Origin: Agrobacterium sp. AGB01
GTDB taxonomy: Bacteria; Pseudomonadota; Alphaproteobacteria; Rhizobiales; Rhizobiaceae
NCBI RefSeq assembly: GCF_014851585.1
Contig: NZ_JACVAB010000001.1
Coordinates: 930,001 to 994,000 of the forward strand
Direction: 5' to 3'
Length of the DNA stretch: 64,000 nt
Position 1 is the first letter of the stretch, and the number at the start of each line of letters is the position of its first letter. Position numbers and translations under genes: made by a program. A model generated the notes under the pieces. It searched no databases and was not told where the DNA came from. It saw nothing but the letters and a program-made list of their open reading frames with translations. Positions 16,544 through 25,793 of this stretch are shown here, in pieces.

Positions 16544-17162
16544 GGTGCGGCCTGATTATTGCGTAACTTTTTTGAATGCAAGGCCTTTTATCATTATCAA
16601 CGAAAAACACTGCGCTTTCTTCACAGGGAGCGGCCTCATGCACGCGCTATATATAGGATGGCGCGTTTATAGGACGGATTTTGAAAAGAATCACCTAACA
16701 CTCCAGCAACAGAATCTTGGACGATTCTCCAAATTTCGTGGTGGGACAGCTGTTAGGATGGGTGAACCAGCTGCATGCGATAACCTGCCCGAGACGGCTA
16801 GTCAGCCGAAAACACCAGGCTTTTAGCCCTAAAATCCCTTGAAATTGTGCTGAAAGAATACGAAACCTCAAAATGTCGTCTCGTTAAGTGACGGATTCAA
16901 AAGGTTTTTATTAAGAAGTCGTAAACCTTTTCCACTGCCAGCACCATGTTTTGTGTCCTTTGCGCAACAGCGTGGGATGAAGCAACACAGGAAAGTGCGT
17001 TTCCGTGAAGATGATGATTGCATGCGCGGGTTCGTTTTGTATTTTCAACATCAGGAAGCGCGGCGGTGGATCGTCCGTTTCTTAAATCGACGGGAATGGG
17101 GCAGGGAATGCTGTCCTTCAGCTAAGAACCCAGACCCTTGTGAAACTTGACTGGAGGTCAAT
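16544..17162. other. Gene-free spacer between tRNA-Ser and porin B
   Basis: About 620 bases with no supported gene. It must hold the tRNA-Ser promoter (minus strand) and the porin B promoter. The last 20 bases are the leader copy shared with porin A. A TATATATA-like stretch near 16650 could be part of the tRNA promoter. I see no riboswitch or small-RNA structure, but a porin-regulating small RNA could hide here. Confidence 0.5.
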
Positions 17163-17341
17163 ATGAACATCAAGAGCCTTCTCATCGGCTCCGCTGCAGC
17201 ACTCGCAGCAGTTTCTGGCGCACAGGCCGCTGACGCTATCGTCGCTGCTGAGCCAGAGCCCCTGGAATACGTTCGCGTTTGCGACGCTTTCGGCGCTGGC
17301 TACTTCTACATCCCAGGCACTGAAACCTGCCTGCGCATCGG
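17143..17341 (+). repeat. 199-bp inverted repeat, right arm (porin B 5' end)
   Basis: Perfect inverted copy of 16097-16295: 20 nt of leader with the GGAGG ribosome site and 179 nt of coding sequence. See the partner arm. Confidence 0.93.
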
Positions 17342-18191
17342 TGGTGAAGTTCGTTTCACCGTTGGTTTCGGTGAAGACGTTGGTGCAGACGAAACTAGCG
17401 ACTGGTACTCCGCTACTCGTGGTCGCGTATACTTCGACACGAAGTCTGACTCCGAACTCGGCACAATCGGCACCTACATCCGTCTGCAGGGCAACTACAG
17501 CTCTGAAGGTGGCGTTCCTTCCTCTGGCGTTTCGCTCGAGCAGGCTTACATCACTGTTGGCGGCCTGAAGGCTGGTAAGGCTCTCACATGGTGGGATGAC
17601 ATCGGTATCAACGGCGAACTCGACGCATTCGATAACGCAACCAACTTCAACACCATCAGCTACCTGTACGATGCTGGCGCGTTCCGCATCGGTCTCGGTG
17701 TAGACGACATCTCCAACGTTTGGGTCGGCGCTCCTGGCAATGAAATCGGCTTCCAGGCTTACGCCCAGGTTGACTTCGGCGCTTCGAACCTCGCTCTGCG
17801 CGGCGTTTACGATACTGAAGCTGAAGAAGGCGCTCTGTACGCAACTCTCGTAGCTCCAATTGGCCCAGGCGAACTGAACATCGGCGCTGGTTGGTCTTCT
17901 GGCGTTAACGCCTACGTTGGTTCTTATCGTGACCTCGGCCTCACTTCTGGCTGGTCTTACGAGTGGACTGTTTCCGCTTCTTACGCTCTCAAGGCAACAG
18001 ACAAGCTGACGATCACTCCATCGGCTGCTTACTGGGAAACCGAAAACAACGACGACATCTGGGGCGTTGGCTTGCTGGCTGAATACCAGCTCGCAACTGG
18101 CCTGAAGGTCGGCGCGACTGTCGACTACAAGGACTCCGACCTGCTCGGCGACAACACTTCTGGTTGGGTTCGTCTGACCCGTTCGTTCTAA
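17163..18191 (+). CDS. Alphaproteobacterial outer-membrane porin (Omp2/RopA type), copy B
   Basis: A 342-residue porin, paralogue of the minus-strand gene at 15247. Signal peptide, cysteine pair (CDAFGAGYFYIPGTETC) and terminal VRLTRSF are the same. Differences are concentrated in predicted surface loops: EGGVPSSGVSLEQ, a shorter ISNVWVGAPGNEIG loop, and a longer SYRDLGLTSGWSYEWTVSAS loop. This is the picture of Brucella omp2a/omp2b, two linked porins that exchange segments by gene conversion. Ribosome site GGAGG, 7 nt before ATG. Own terminator at 18214. The two copies probably differ in pore properties or in exposure to phage and host binding; that part is inference. Confidence 0.95.
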   Translation: MNIKSLLIGSAAALAAVSGAQAADAIVAAEPEPLEYVRVCDAFGAGYFYIPGTETCLRIGGEVRFTVGFGEDVGADETSDWYSATRGRVYFDTKSDSELGTIGTYIRLQGNYSSEGGVPSSGVSLEQAYITVGGLKAGKALTWWDDIGINGELDAFDNATNFNTISYLYDAGAFRIGLGVDDISNVWVGAPGNEIGFQAYAQVDFGASNLALRGVYDTEAEEGALYATLVAPIGPGELNIGAGWSSGVNAYVGSYRDLGLTSGWSYEWTVSASYALKATDKLTITPSAAYWETENNDDIWGVGLLAEYQLATGLKVGATVDYKDSDLLGDNTSGWVRLTRSF

Positions 18192-18213
18192 TCTGACGTT
18201 AAGTCGATTAGTG

Positions 18214-18241
18214 AAAGCCCGGCAGCAATGCCGGGCTTTTA
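18214..18241 (+). terminator. Terminator of plus-strand porin
   Basis: Stem AAAGCCCGGCA / TGCCGGGCTTT, loop GCAA, followed by T's; 22 nt past the stop. The rest of the gap to 18496 (about 250 nt) shows no gene or other structure I can support. Confidence 0.9.
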
Positions 18242-18496
18242 TGTTTTGGAAGATATTTCGTTCGTAAAGTTAAGGTTGTCGTTATGCCTATGGCAATGCC
18301 GCGCACCTGCGTTCGCTGGCTTCAATAAAAGGACAGCCCCATAATATGGCTGCGCCACAGCGTCTCTCTGATGCTCGATGAATTTCAATGCGAATGCGCT
18401 CAGTAGCGCCCGACACTAAAGAAGCTGAATCGTGGCAGCCCAAAAATGGCGCAAGAGCATCAGGCAACGTTTTGATTCGTTGTGAGATAACTGTGC

Positions 18497-20575
18497 TTAA
18501 CGACCGTTTCTCAGATCGTAGACAATGTCGGACTTCTGCCCCAGCCGTGTTTTGTAGACCTGATAATTCTCCATCACCCGCTGCACGTAATTGCGGGTTT
18601 CAGGGAAGGGGATACGTTCAATCCAGTCAACAACTTCATCGATCGGCTTGCCGCGCGGGTCGCCATAGCGCGTAATCCATTCGGGAACACGTTTTGGCCC
18701 AGCGTTATATGCAATGAAGGTCAGGATGTAGGATCCGCCAAACGCATCGATTTGTTCGCCGAGGTAATGAGCGCCGAGCGTCGCATTATATCCAGCATCA
18801 CTTGTCAGCTTGGCTGGCGTGAAGGTCAGGCCATGGCGGTTTGCAACGCCTTTGGCTGTTCCTGGCAGAAGCTGCAGCAGGCCACGGGCGTCGGCGGGCG
18901 ATATGGCGCTTGGATTAAACGCGCTTTCCTGTCTGGCAATTGCATATGCCAAAGCCTTGCCGGAGCCGGCAATATTGGCGCTGTCAGGAATGACACCAAG
19001 CGGATAGGCCAGCGCTGCCGCGTTGATACCGCGTGAAAAGGCGGTTTTGCCAATCTGCAGCGATACCTGATGGTTACCGTTACGCTCGGCACGTGCCGCC
19101 AGAATTGCAAGTTCGCCGGCACTGTCCAATTGTTGAGAAAGCGCCCTGTAGAGGCTGTCAGCTCTCCAGCTGTATCCGGCGGCCTCGAGACGGTCTATTG
19201 CCCGCACCGCTTCGCGAGAGGCAAAAACCTGTCTGTCTGTGTTGCTAGGGGTCGGGTAGGTGACATTGAGCGTCTTCACGCCGATTCGTGCCGCCGCCAA
19301 TTGACCATAAAACGTGCCGGGATGGTTCGCCGCCTTGGCAAAATAGTCACGTGCATTTCCTGGCGCGCCAGCTTCTGCGGCACGGCCAAGCCAGTAATAG
19401 GCGCGGGATGCGGAGAGAGGGCGATTGGACGTATCAAGCAGTTTCTGGAAATGTTTTTCGGCGGTCTTAGGATCATTCAGCGCACGCAGCGCGTACCAAC
19501 CGGCATGAAACTCTGCGTCCGCAACATCGGTTGGAGATGTGGCGGCGTGGTTTGAAACGATACGATAGGCCTGCCTGAAATCCCCAAGATCAGTCAGGCC
19601 GCGAGCGATGATACGTTGCTCGTTCCACCATTCGCCAGGATTGACGAGCTTTGCCTTGTCCAGCGGCATTTGCTCGAGCAGCTTGGCAGCTTCAGGATAT
19701 TTCTGCTGGCTGCGCAAATATTCGACACGGGCAAACAGATAGGCCGGATCGCTCGTCCATGACTTGTCGACGGCGCTGAGCAGTGACGACGCATTGCTGG
19801 AGCGCTGCAAAACGGCACCCCAAGCCTTGTAAAGCGACTGCGCCTTGCCGAGATCTCCGAATCGCTTAGCCTGACTAATCCGGCTGCGATACATCAGATA
19901 ATCCATGCGGGCCTTGTGATCAGCGCTGGTCAGCAGAGATGAAAACTCGCTTAAGACCTGATCCTCAAGATCCTTGTCCATACCCTCGCGCAGCCAGATA
20001 CGGCGAATATTGGCCGCGGCTTCACTTGCCTTGCCGGTCGCCATCAAGGCGCGCGAAAGAACAATGGCGCCTTCGGCTGTCTCCGGCTGGCTTGTGCCGA
20101 ATGATGCCAGAACCTGAGCTGCCGGTGGATTTTCGCGCAGCAGCGCCCGTTCCGAGTTGGATCGGAATGCTGCAACGCCTGGCCAGCCCTTAAGCTCGCG
20201 TTGTGCCGTGGCAATTTCAGAGGAAGGTACTTCTTTCATACCGGAAACGGCAATCGCCCAAGTCAGAATGTGCCGGTCCAGACTGTCTGCTGCCAAACCG
20301 TTGCGAATCGCGATGGCGCGAGCCGCATTACGAGACGATAGGGCATCCAGTCCGCTTTTCAGGTCGGTCACATCACCGGGTCGGCTGGTGCGGGGAATAG
20401 CACCGGTAATAATTTCAGGATTGGGGGCTGCAAACGGGGCAGGGGCATTGGGACGAACGTAAGGCAGTGGCGCCGATGTCGGCAGGGTAGCGGCTTCCGG
20501 CACGGGTGATGCAAAGGCATGCCACACACCTGCGCTCAAACTCGCCGCCAGAAAGGTTATCGCCGTCTTCTTCAT
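18497..20575 (-). CDS. slt: Soluble lytic murein transglycosylase
   Basis: A 692-residue periplasmic enzyme that cleaves peptidoglycan glycan strands with 1,6-anhydro-muramic acid formation. Signal peptide in MKKTAITFLAASLSAGVWHAFA; Pro/Ala-rich linker; a long alpha-helical superhelix (about 70-500, many repeat-like YWLGRAAEAG segments) as in Slt70; C-terminal lysozyme-like domain from about 540 with catalytic Glu550 in ARQESAFNPSAISPADARG, then LLQLLPGTAKGVA and FIAYNAGPKRVPEW. Length matches rhizobial Slt. Monocistronic; divergent from dapA across 277 nt. Confidence 0.94.
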   Translation of the reverse strand: MKKTAITFLAASLSAGVWHAFASPVPEAATLPTSAPLPYVRPNAPAPFAAPNPEIITGAIPRTSRPGDVTDLKSGLDALSSRNAARAIAIRNGLAADSLDRHILTWAIAVSGMKEVPSSEIATAQRELKGWPGVAAFRSNSERALLRENPPAAQVLASFGTSQPETAEGAIVLSRALMATGKASEAAANIRRIWLREGMDKDLEDQVLSEFSSLLTSADHKARMDYLMYRSRISQAKRFGDLGKAQSLYKAWGAVLQRSSNASSLLSAVDKSWTSDPAYLFARVEYLRSQQKYPEAAKLLEQMPLDKAKLVNPGEWWNEQRIIARGLTDLGDFRQAYRIVSNHAATSPTDVADAEFHAGWYALRALNDPKTAEKHFQKLLDTSNRPLSASRAYYWLGRAAEAGAPGNARDYFAKAANHPGTFYGQLAAARIGVKTLNVTYPTPSNTDRQVFASREAVRAIDRLEAAGYSWRADSLYRALSQQLDSAGELAILAARAERNGNHQVSLQIGKTAFSRGINAAALAYPLGVIPDSANIAGSGKALAYAIARQESAFNPSAISPADARGLLQLLPGTAKGVANRHGLTFTPAKLTSDAGYNATLGAHYLGEQIDAFGGSYILTFIAYNAGPKRVPEWITRYGDPRGKPIDEVVDWIERIPFPETRNYVQRVMENYQVYKTRLGQKSDIVYDLRNGR

Positions 20576-20852
20576 CCCGTCACTCGCAACTTTGGAAATT
20601 CACCTTCCATTAACCGCCTGCTGCATTAACGAAACCTTACTCCACTGCTTCAAATTCGATCAAATATCTTTGAGCGAACCGTGCAGGCGTAATCAGACCA
20701 GTTTGAGAAATAAAACTGTCACATGATTTTGTTTTTAGCAGAAAATAGCGCCCTTGCATGCTTGTCGGCTGATAAGACCGGAACTAATGTGTGGCGGTTT
20801 TAACCATGGAAATGCGGCTGAAGCGTGGATAGCCAGTCGCAAGGAGCTTTGT

Positions 20853-21737
20853 ATGTTCAAGGGATCCATTCCCGCCCTCATTACTCCGTTTACCGCCTCA
20901 GGCGCGGTAGATGAAACGGCTTTCGCCGCTCACGTCGAGTGGCAGATTGCGGAAGGCAGCAGCGGCCTTGTGCCGGTTGGCACGACGGGAGAGTCGCCAA
21001 CCCTTTCCCATGACGAGCACAAACGTGTCGTCGAGCTGTGTGTGGAGGTCGCGGATAAACGGGTTCCAGTGATCGCAGGTGCCGGTTCTAACAACACCAG
21101 CGAAGCCATCGAGCTTGCAAAGCACGCGCAGGACGTTGGTGCTGACGCATTGCTTGTGGTGACACCTTATTATAACAAACCAACGCAGAAGGGGCTCGTC
21201 GCTCACTTCTCGGCTATTGCTGAAGCTGTGAGCCTGCCTATCGTCATTTACAACATTCCGCCGCGATCAGTCATCGACATGAGCCCGGAGACGATGGGTG
21301 CGCTTGCCAAGGCACACGAAAACATTGTCGGCGTTAAAGACGCTACCGGCAAGATTGAACGCGTGTCAGAGCAGCGCATTTGCTGCGGCAAGGACTTTGT
21401 TCAGCTGTCCGGTGAAGATGCCACGGCGCTTGGCTTTAATGCTCATGGTGGTGTTGGCTGCATTTCCGTTACCGCAAACGTCGCTCCCCGCTTGAGTGCA
21501 GAGTTCCAGGCCGCCATGCTGGCTGGAAACTATGCTCTCGCACTGGATTATCAGGATCGTCTGATGCCGCTGCACAAGGCAATCTTCATGGAGCCAGGTG
21601 TGTGTGGTGCAAAATATGCACTTTCGAGAATTCGTGGCATCAACCGCACCGTTCGCTCTCCGCTAATGAGTTCGCTGGAGCCAGCAACCGAAAGTGCTAT
21701 TGACGCCGCGCTGAAACACGCAGGACTCATCAATTGA
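20853..21737 (+). CDS. dapA: 4-hydroxy-tetrahydrodipicolinate synthase
   Basis: A 294-residue cytoplasmic enzyme joining pyruvate and aspartate semialdehyde in the lysine/diaminopimelate pathway. Schiff-base Lys162 in GVKDATGK, catalytic Tyr133 in IYNIPPRS, and Thr44-Thr45 in GTTGESPTL are all present, at almost the same positions as in the E. coli enzyme. Start ATG 20853 has AAGGAG upstream; the frame stays open to 20754 but the extra residues do not fit. Followed by smpB after 135 nt, an order common in Rhizobiaceae. Confidence 0.96.
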   Translation: MFKGSIPALITPFTASGAVDETAFAAHVEWQIAEGSSGLVPVGTTGESPTLSHDEHKRVVELCVEVADKRVPVIAGAGSNNTSEAIELAKHAQDVGADALLVVTPYYNKPTQKGLVAHFSAIAEAVSLPIVIYNIPPRSVIDMSPETMGALAKAHENIVGVKDATGKIERVSEQRICCGKDFVQLSGEDATALGFNAHGGVGCISVTANVAPRLSAEFQAAMLAGNYALALDYQDRLMPLHKAIFMEPGVCGAKYALSRIRGINRTVRSPLMSSLEPATESAIDAALKHAGLIN

Positions 21738-21872
21738 TATCAACTGGTGGAGGCGCGTTGTGTTGCGCGGCTTCACATTCCGACATGCCTGCACTAAATA
21801 AGGCGTATAAAACCGTTTGCGCATACAACGCGACGACATAACAAAAAAACGACAAAAGGCGGATCGGATTCC

Positions 21873-22355
21873 ATGGCTCCCAAAGGCAGTCAGCGCACGG
21901 TAAAGAAGATTGTCGCGGAAAACCGCAAGGCACGCTTCAATTACGAGATTATTGATACCTACGAAGTCGGCTTGGTACTCACCGGCACCGAGGTCAAATC
22001 GCTGCGTGAAGGCAAGGCAAACATCGCTGAATCCTATGCGTCGGATGAAGGCGATGAAATTTGGCTGATCAACTCGCATTTGCCGGAATATCTGCAGGCC
22101 AATCGTTTCAATCATGAGCCGCGCCGCCGTCGCAAGCTGCTGCTGACCAAGCGTGAAATCAATCGCCTGCGCTCTGCCATCAACCGTGATGGCATGACAC
22201 TTATTCCGCTCAAGATTTATTTTAATGATCGCGGCCGCGCCAAGATGGAGCTTGCGCTAGGGAAGGGCAAGAAGTTGCACGACAAGCGCGAGACGGAGAA
22301 GGAGCGCGATTGGAATCGCCAGAAGTCCCGACTACTCAAGGGTGATTCCCGCTAA
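21873..22355 (+). CDS. smpB: SsrA-binding protein SmpB
   Basis: A 160-residue RNA-binding protein that brings tmRNA to stalled ribosomes for trans-translation. Family blocks: [56 protein letters not shown] and the basic C-terminal tail [17 protein letters not shown] that enters the mRNA channel. Usual length. The tmRNA gene itself is not in this window. Strong terminator at 22400. Confidence 0.97.
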   Translation: MAPKGSQRTVKKIVAENRKARFNYEIIDTYEVGLVLTGTEVKSLREGKANIAESYASDEGDEIWLINSHLPEYLQANRFNHEPRRRRKLLLTKREINRLRSAINRDGMTLIPLKIYFNDRGRAKMELALGKGKKLHDKRETEKERDWNRQKSRLLKGDSR

Positions 22356-22399
22356 GGCTTCCATCCTTAAGGATGCCATCAAAGTAGGCTTAAGATAAC

Positions 22400-22437
22400 A
22401 AGAAGGGCTCCAAAACCGACGTTTTGGAGCCCTTCTT
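22400..22437. terminator. Bidirectional terminator
   Basis: Seventeen-base-pair perfect stem AAGAAGGGCTCCAAAAC / GTTTTGGAGCCCTTCTT with a CGAC loop, between the convergent smpB and chemoreceptor genes. Confidence 0.93.
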
Positions 22438-22450
22438 GTTTTGTTGTACC

Positions 22451-23950
22451 TTAAGCTGCGCGGTAAACTGGTTGTTCGAAGCTCATCTGGGTAGAGACCT
22501 TGAAGCGGGAAACAAGATCCGCGAGGCTGCTGCTGATATCGCTGAGGCCGTGTGTCGCTGCATTGGTTTCTTCAACCATCGCAGCATTCTGCTGCGTCAA
22601 TTGGTCCATGCTTGCAACGGCGGTGTGAATTTCCTGAATGCCGGCGGCCTGTTCCTGCGCAGCCGTCGAAATCGCACCGATATGCTCTTGAATGCTGTCG
22701 ACTTTTTCACCGATGGAATGCAGGGCTTCGCCGGTCTTGTTGACGAGAGAAACACCGTGCAACACATCCGCGAAAGACTTGTCGATCAGGGTCTTGATTT
22801 CCCTGGCAGCAGAGGCGGAGCGTTGTGCCAGTTCACGGACTTCCTGGGCAACCACGGCAAATCCCTTGCCGGCTTCGCCAGCGCGCGCCGCTTCAACACC
22901 GGCATTGAGTGCCAGAAGGTTTGTCTGGAAAGAAATTTCGTCGATCACGCTGATGATCTGGGTGATCTTCTGCGAAGAATCTTCAATTGCCCCCATTGCC
23001 TGAACGGTCTCGGCGACAATATCTCGTGATTTATTGGCCTGTTGGGCCGAACTGCGCACAATATCTTCGGCCTCACGCGTACGCTGGGCGGACTGGCGGG
23101 AAATTGTAGTGATTTGCTCAATCGCGGTCGAGGTTTCTTCAAGCGCCGCAGCCTGTTGTTCTGTTCTGCGCGCCATATCGTCCGTCGACGTTGTCAATTC
23201 GCGCGTATTGGCAGAAATCTTGTGTGTCTCGACGACGATATTGGAAAATGCTTTGGAAAGATTGCTGACAGCCTGGTTGTAGTTATCGCGCAGCGATTCA
23301 AACTGCGGCGCAAGGGTTGCATCAATCTTGGTGGCGAGATCACCACTGGCCAATTTATTCAGGGCCTGGTTGAGAACTGCCAGAGCATTTTCCTGTTCGG
23401 CCTTCATCTGCTGCTGCTGAATTTCCGCTTTTTCACGTTCTTCAGCCAGCGCATCAAGATACACAGTGATGGAGTAATCCATGTCGAGCAGGGCGGCTTT
23501 GAGCACAACGGAAATGTCGCGCGTCAGTGCCCTGGCCTTGCTGTCGTAGAGAAAGCCTTTCAGCTGGTTTTCAATCAGCGCCTTGACAATGCCTTCGACG
23601 ACAAGCGCGTAGGCGCCGATATACCAGCGTGGTTCAAGTCCGAGCTTGGCGTGGGTGTGGCCAATAGCACTGACGGCCTTGACGTAATCTTCGTCGAAAC
23701 GACCGCTGGCAATACGCGACCAGTGCTTGACCTGCATGCTCTTGGCGTGTGCAATATGCGCATCATTGGCAAAGAACTTTGCGGTATGGGGAACCGTCTT
23801 TGCCTTGTTGTAGAATGTATCCAGAGAGCTGCTCAGCGAATCTGTGATAACAGGCATGATGTTGTGAAGATCACGCTTTTGGTTTGCGGCGATTCCCAAA
23901 AAGGAAAGTCGTTCTTCCAGTGCCTGATAACTGTTCTGCTTGCCACTCAT
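22451..23950 (-). CDS. Globin-coupled chemoreceptor (HemAT-like aerotaxis transducer)
   Basis: About 499 residues and no membrane helix. Residues about 10-165 form a protoglobin sensor domain: LSFLGIAANQKRDLHNI, FFANDAHIAHAKSMQVKHW, and AIGHTHAKLGLEPRWYIGAY with the proximal haem His. A linker helix with QQQMKAEQENA precedes a methyl-accepting signalling domain whose hairpin tip EISFQTNLLALNAGVEAARAG is textbook. Such proteins sense O2 through haem and steer CheA. No McpB-type C-terminal pentapeptide is present (it ends in PVYRAA), and no che genes are adjacent. Start ATG 23950 chosen over 24016 because the extra N-terminal residues do not fit the globin domain; the ribosome site is weak. Confidence 0.92.
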   Translation of the reverse strand: MSGKQNSYQALEERLSFLGIAANQKRDLHNIMPVITDSLSSSLDTFYNKAKTVPHTAKFFANDAHIAHAKSMQVKHWSRIASGRFDEDYVKAVSAIGHTHAKLGLEPRWYIGAYALVVEGIVKALIENQLKGFLYDSKARALTRDISVVLKAALLDMDYSITVYLDALAEEREKAEIQQQQMKAEQENALAVLNQALNKLASGDLATKIDATLAPQFESLRDNYNQAVSNLSKAFSNIVVETHKISANTRELTTSTDDMARRTEQQAAALEETSTAIEQITTISRQSAQRTREAEDIVRSSAQQANKSRDIVAETVQAMGAIEDSSQKITQIISVIDEISFQTNLLALNAGVEAARAGEAGKGFAVVAQEVRELAQRSASAAREIKTLIDKSFADVLHGVSLVNKTGEALHSIGEKVDSIQEHIGAISTAAQEQAAGIQEIHTAVASMDQLTQQNAAMVEETNAATHGLSDISSSLADLVSRFKVSTQMSFEQPVYRAA

Positions 23951-24400
23951 GAATTTAACTCGTTCATTTGCCCGAGGAGAAGAGTCTCCTGGTCCCGTGG
24001 CGTGACAAGGCCACAATTAGGTTTAATCAATTCCTAACAAAGGTTTTGATGAAATAGGCAGTGTGGAGGAGAGAGTACCAATTAACCTCGGTTGCATCGC
24101 ATATTTCTCATGCATCCAAGCGCAGTCGCTATGCTGCCCAAGTGTCTGGCAAGAATATGTATGGTTAAATTAAGTTAAAAAAAATTTTTGCAGAAATTTG
24201 ACTTTGAGCAAGTTCAACGTGTGCTTAGTTTTATTGCGTTATTGTTTTGAGTGCAGAAAATAATGTGAAATAAACGGGAAATATAAAATCCGTAATCGCA
24301 AAATGCAGGGAATGTAAAAAATGAACCCGCACTGTCAAAGCATTAAGCTGTTCGACAGTGCGGACTTGTGGATGTGAAGTATAAATTCCGAAACAAGACT
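23951..24400. other. AT-rich gene-free stretch
   Basis: Some 450 bases with no supported gene upstream of the chemoreceptor and downstream of the NYN gene. The centre (24160-24310) is very AT-rich with runs of A and T and overlapping TTAA words (GGTTAAATTAAGTTAA near 24162), which could be a promoter or regulator site for the chemoreceptor. The terminator at 24327-24363 ends the NYN transcript. Confidence 0.5.
24327..24363 (-). terminator. Terminator of NYN gene
   Basis: Ten-base-pair stem CCGCACTGTC / GACAGTGCGG with a 17-nt loop; read on the minus strand it is followed by GGTTCATTTTTTAC. Lies 38 nt past the NYN stop. Confidence 0.85.
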
Positions 24401-24970
24401 TTATTCCTGAATTGCGCCTTCGGTAACACGCTGTGGTTTTTCCGACGGGTCACGGCCAATCTCAGCTTTCAAGGATACGAGATCGATGAAGTGATCTGCT
24501 TGGCGACGCAGGTCGTCAGCAATCATTGGCGGCTGTGTTGCCATGGTGGAAACGACGGAAACCTTGCGGCCTTTACGCTGCAAGGCATCTACGAGCGTGG
24601 TGAAATCACCATCACCAGAAAATATAACAAGATGGTCGACAGTGCTGGATTGCTCCATGGCATCGACGGCCAGTTCAATGTCCATATTGCCTTTGATTTT
24701 ACGGCGGCCCATGGAATCAGTGAATTCCTTGGCAGGTTTGGTCACAACTTTGTAGCCGTTGTAATCAAGCCAGTCGATCAATGGTCGGATGGATGAATAT
24801 TCCTGATCTTCAATAAGGGCCGTGTAATAATACGCACGCAGAAGGTAGCCTCGTTTCTGGAAAGCTTTTAGCAGCTTGCGGTAGTCAATATCAAAGCCGA
24901 GATTTTTAGAAGCTGCGTAGAGATTTGCGCCGTCGATGAAGAGAGCAATTTTCTCTCGGGGATCGAACAT
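24401..24970 (-). CDS. NYN/LabA-DUF88 family PIN-like nuclease
   Basis: A 189-residue protein of the NYN (PIN-like) domain family. Conserved acidic residues: ALFIDGANLYAASKNLG (first Asp), KIKGNMDIELAVDAM (middle Asp) and LVIFSGDGDFTTLVDAL (paired Asp), with QRKGRKVSVV and DLRRQADHFIDL closing the fold. Relatives are proposed RNA-processing nucleases acting in the cytoplasm. Start ATG 24970 follows GAGGAAGGA by 10 nt; an in-frame start at 24991 is less likely. Divergent from rpoZ, with its own terminator. Confidence 0.88.
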   Translation of the reverse strand: MFDPREKIALFIDGANLYAASKNLGFDIDYRKLLKAFQKRGYLLRAYYYTALIEDQEYSSIRPLIDWLDYNGYKVVTKPAKEFTDSMGRRKIKGNMDIELAVDAMEQSSTVDHLVIFSGDGDFTTLVDALQRKGRKVSVVSTMATQPPMIADDLRRQADHFIDLVSLKAEIGRDPSEKPQRVTEGAIQE

Positions 24971-25263
24971 GTATGGTTGGTCCTTCCTCATAAATGCGGG
25001 CCAGAAATGCTGACCAGGATTTCAAAACCGGTAGTAGCAAATCACTTTAGTTACTCATCATACATTATGAGCACGTCATATAAAGTTCATTATTCGAGGT
25101 TTAGCTTTATTCCAAGTCAATTATGGCTGATAATTCACCTAAAAGCGCAAACAATGCGCAAATCCTACTAAAGTTACGCCCATTCACGAAAAACTTGAAT
25201 TTTGTGCCCAATCACTGTATCGGGCAAGCATACAAGCGATATAACGACCGCAAAGGACAGGCA

Positions 25264-25659
25264 ATGGCCCGTGTCACAGTAGAAGACTGCATTGATAAGG
25301 TAGACAACCGTTTTGAGCTGGTGCTTCTCGCAAGCCACCGCGCACGGCAGATCTCTCAGGGCTCGCAGATCACGATTGATCGCGACAACGACAAGAACCC
25401 AGTCGTGGCTCTGCGCGAAATTGCTGACGAAACCCTGTCTCCTGACGACCTGAAGGAAGACCTGATCCACTCGCTGCAGAAGCATGTTGAAGTGGATGAG
25501 CCAGAGCCCGATCCAGCTGCTGTTGCGGCAAATGCTGCATCTTCCGACAGCGAAGAGGATGACCAGCCAGAAGCGATCACATTCGACCAGATGTCGGAAG
25601 AGGATCTGCTGGCCGGTATCGAAGGCCTCGTTCCGCCGGAAAAAAGCGACGATTATTGA
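25264..25659 (+). CDS. rpoZ: RNA polymerase omega subunit
   Basis: A 131-residue subunit that assists folding of beta-prime and mediates ppGpp response in many bacteria. N-terminal [19 protein letters not shown] and [14 protein letters not shown] are the omega signature, followed by [19 protein letters not shown]. The C-terminus has the long acidic tail usual in Rhizobiales ([20 protein letters not shown]). Start ATG 25264 with AGGACA upstream; the frame runs open to 25123 without similarity. Followed by rsh, the common alphaproteobacterial order, but with a terminator hairpin between. Confidence 0.96.
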   Translation: MARVTVEDCIDKVDNRFELVLLASHRARQISQGSQITIDRDNDKNPVVALREIADETLSPDDLKEDLIHSLQKHVEVDEPEPDPAAVAANAASSDSEEDDQPEAITFDQMSEEDLLAGIEGLVPPEKSDDY

Positions 25660-25741
25660 TTCTCTTATGTCGGCTAGGGCAGGCGGTTACCGTCTGTAAA
25701 TCTTTGCTGTCATAATTTGATCCCATATGATGCAGAATTGT

Positions 25742-25775
25742 GCGCCAATCGAATAGATTGGCGCGCTTTCTTTTT
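25742..25775 (+). terminator. Intrinsic terminator between rpoZ and rsh
   Basis: Stem GCGCCAATC / GATTGGCGC with loop GAATA, then GCTTTCTTTTT. It lies 19 nt before the rsh start codon, so rsh must be transcribed by read-through or from a promoter overlapping this hairpin; the hairpin may attenuate. Confidence 0.85.
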
Positions 25776-25793
25776 AATGGCGGTTGGTTTCCA

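Noticed and set aside
16431..16643. 70-codon open frame over tRNA-Ser
   Set aside because: It reads through a complete tRNA gene; the tRNA explains the conserved sequence.
23042..24037. 331-codon open frame opposite the chemoreceptor
   Set aside because: Antisense shadow without domain features.
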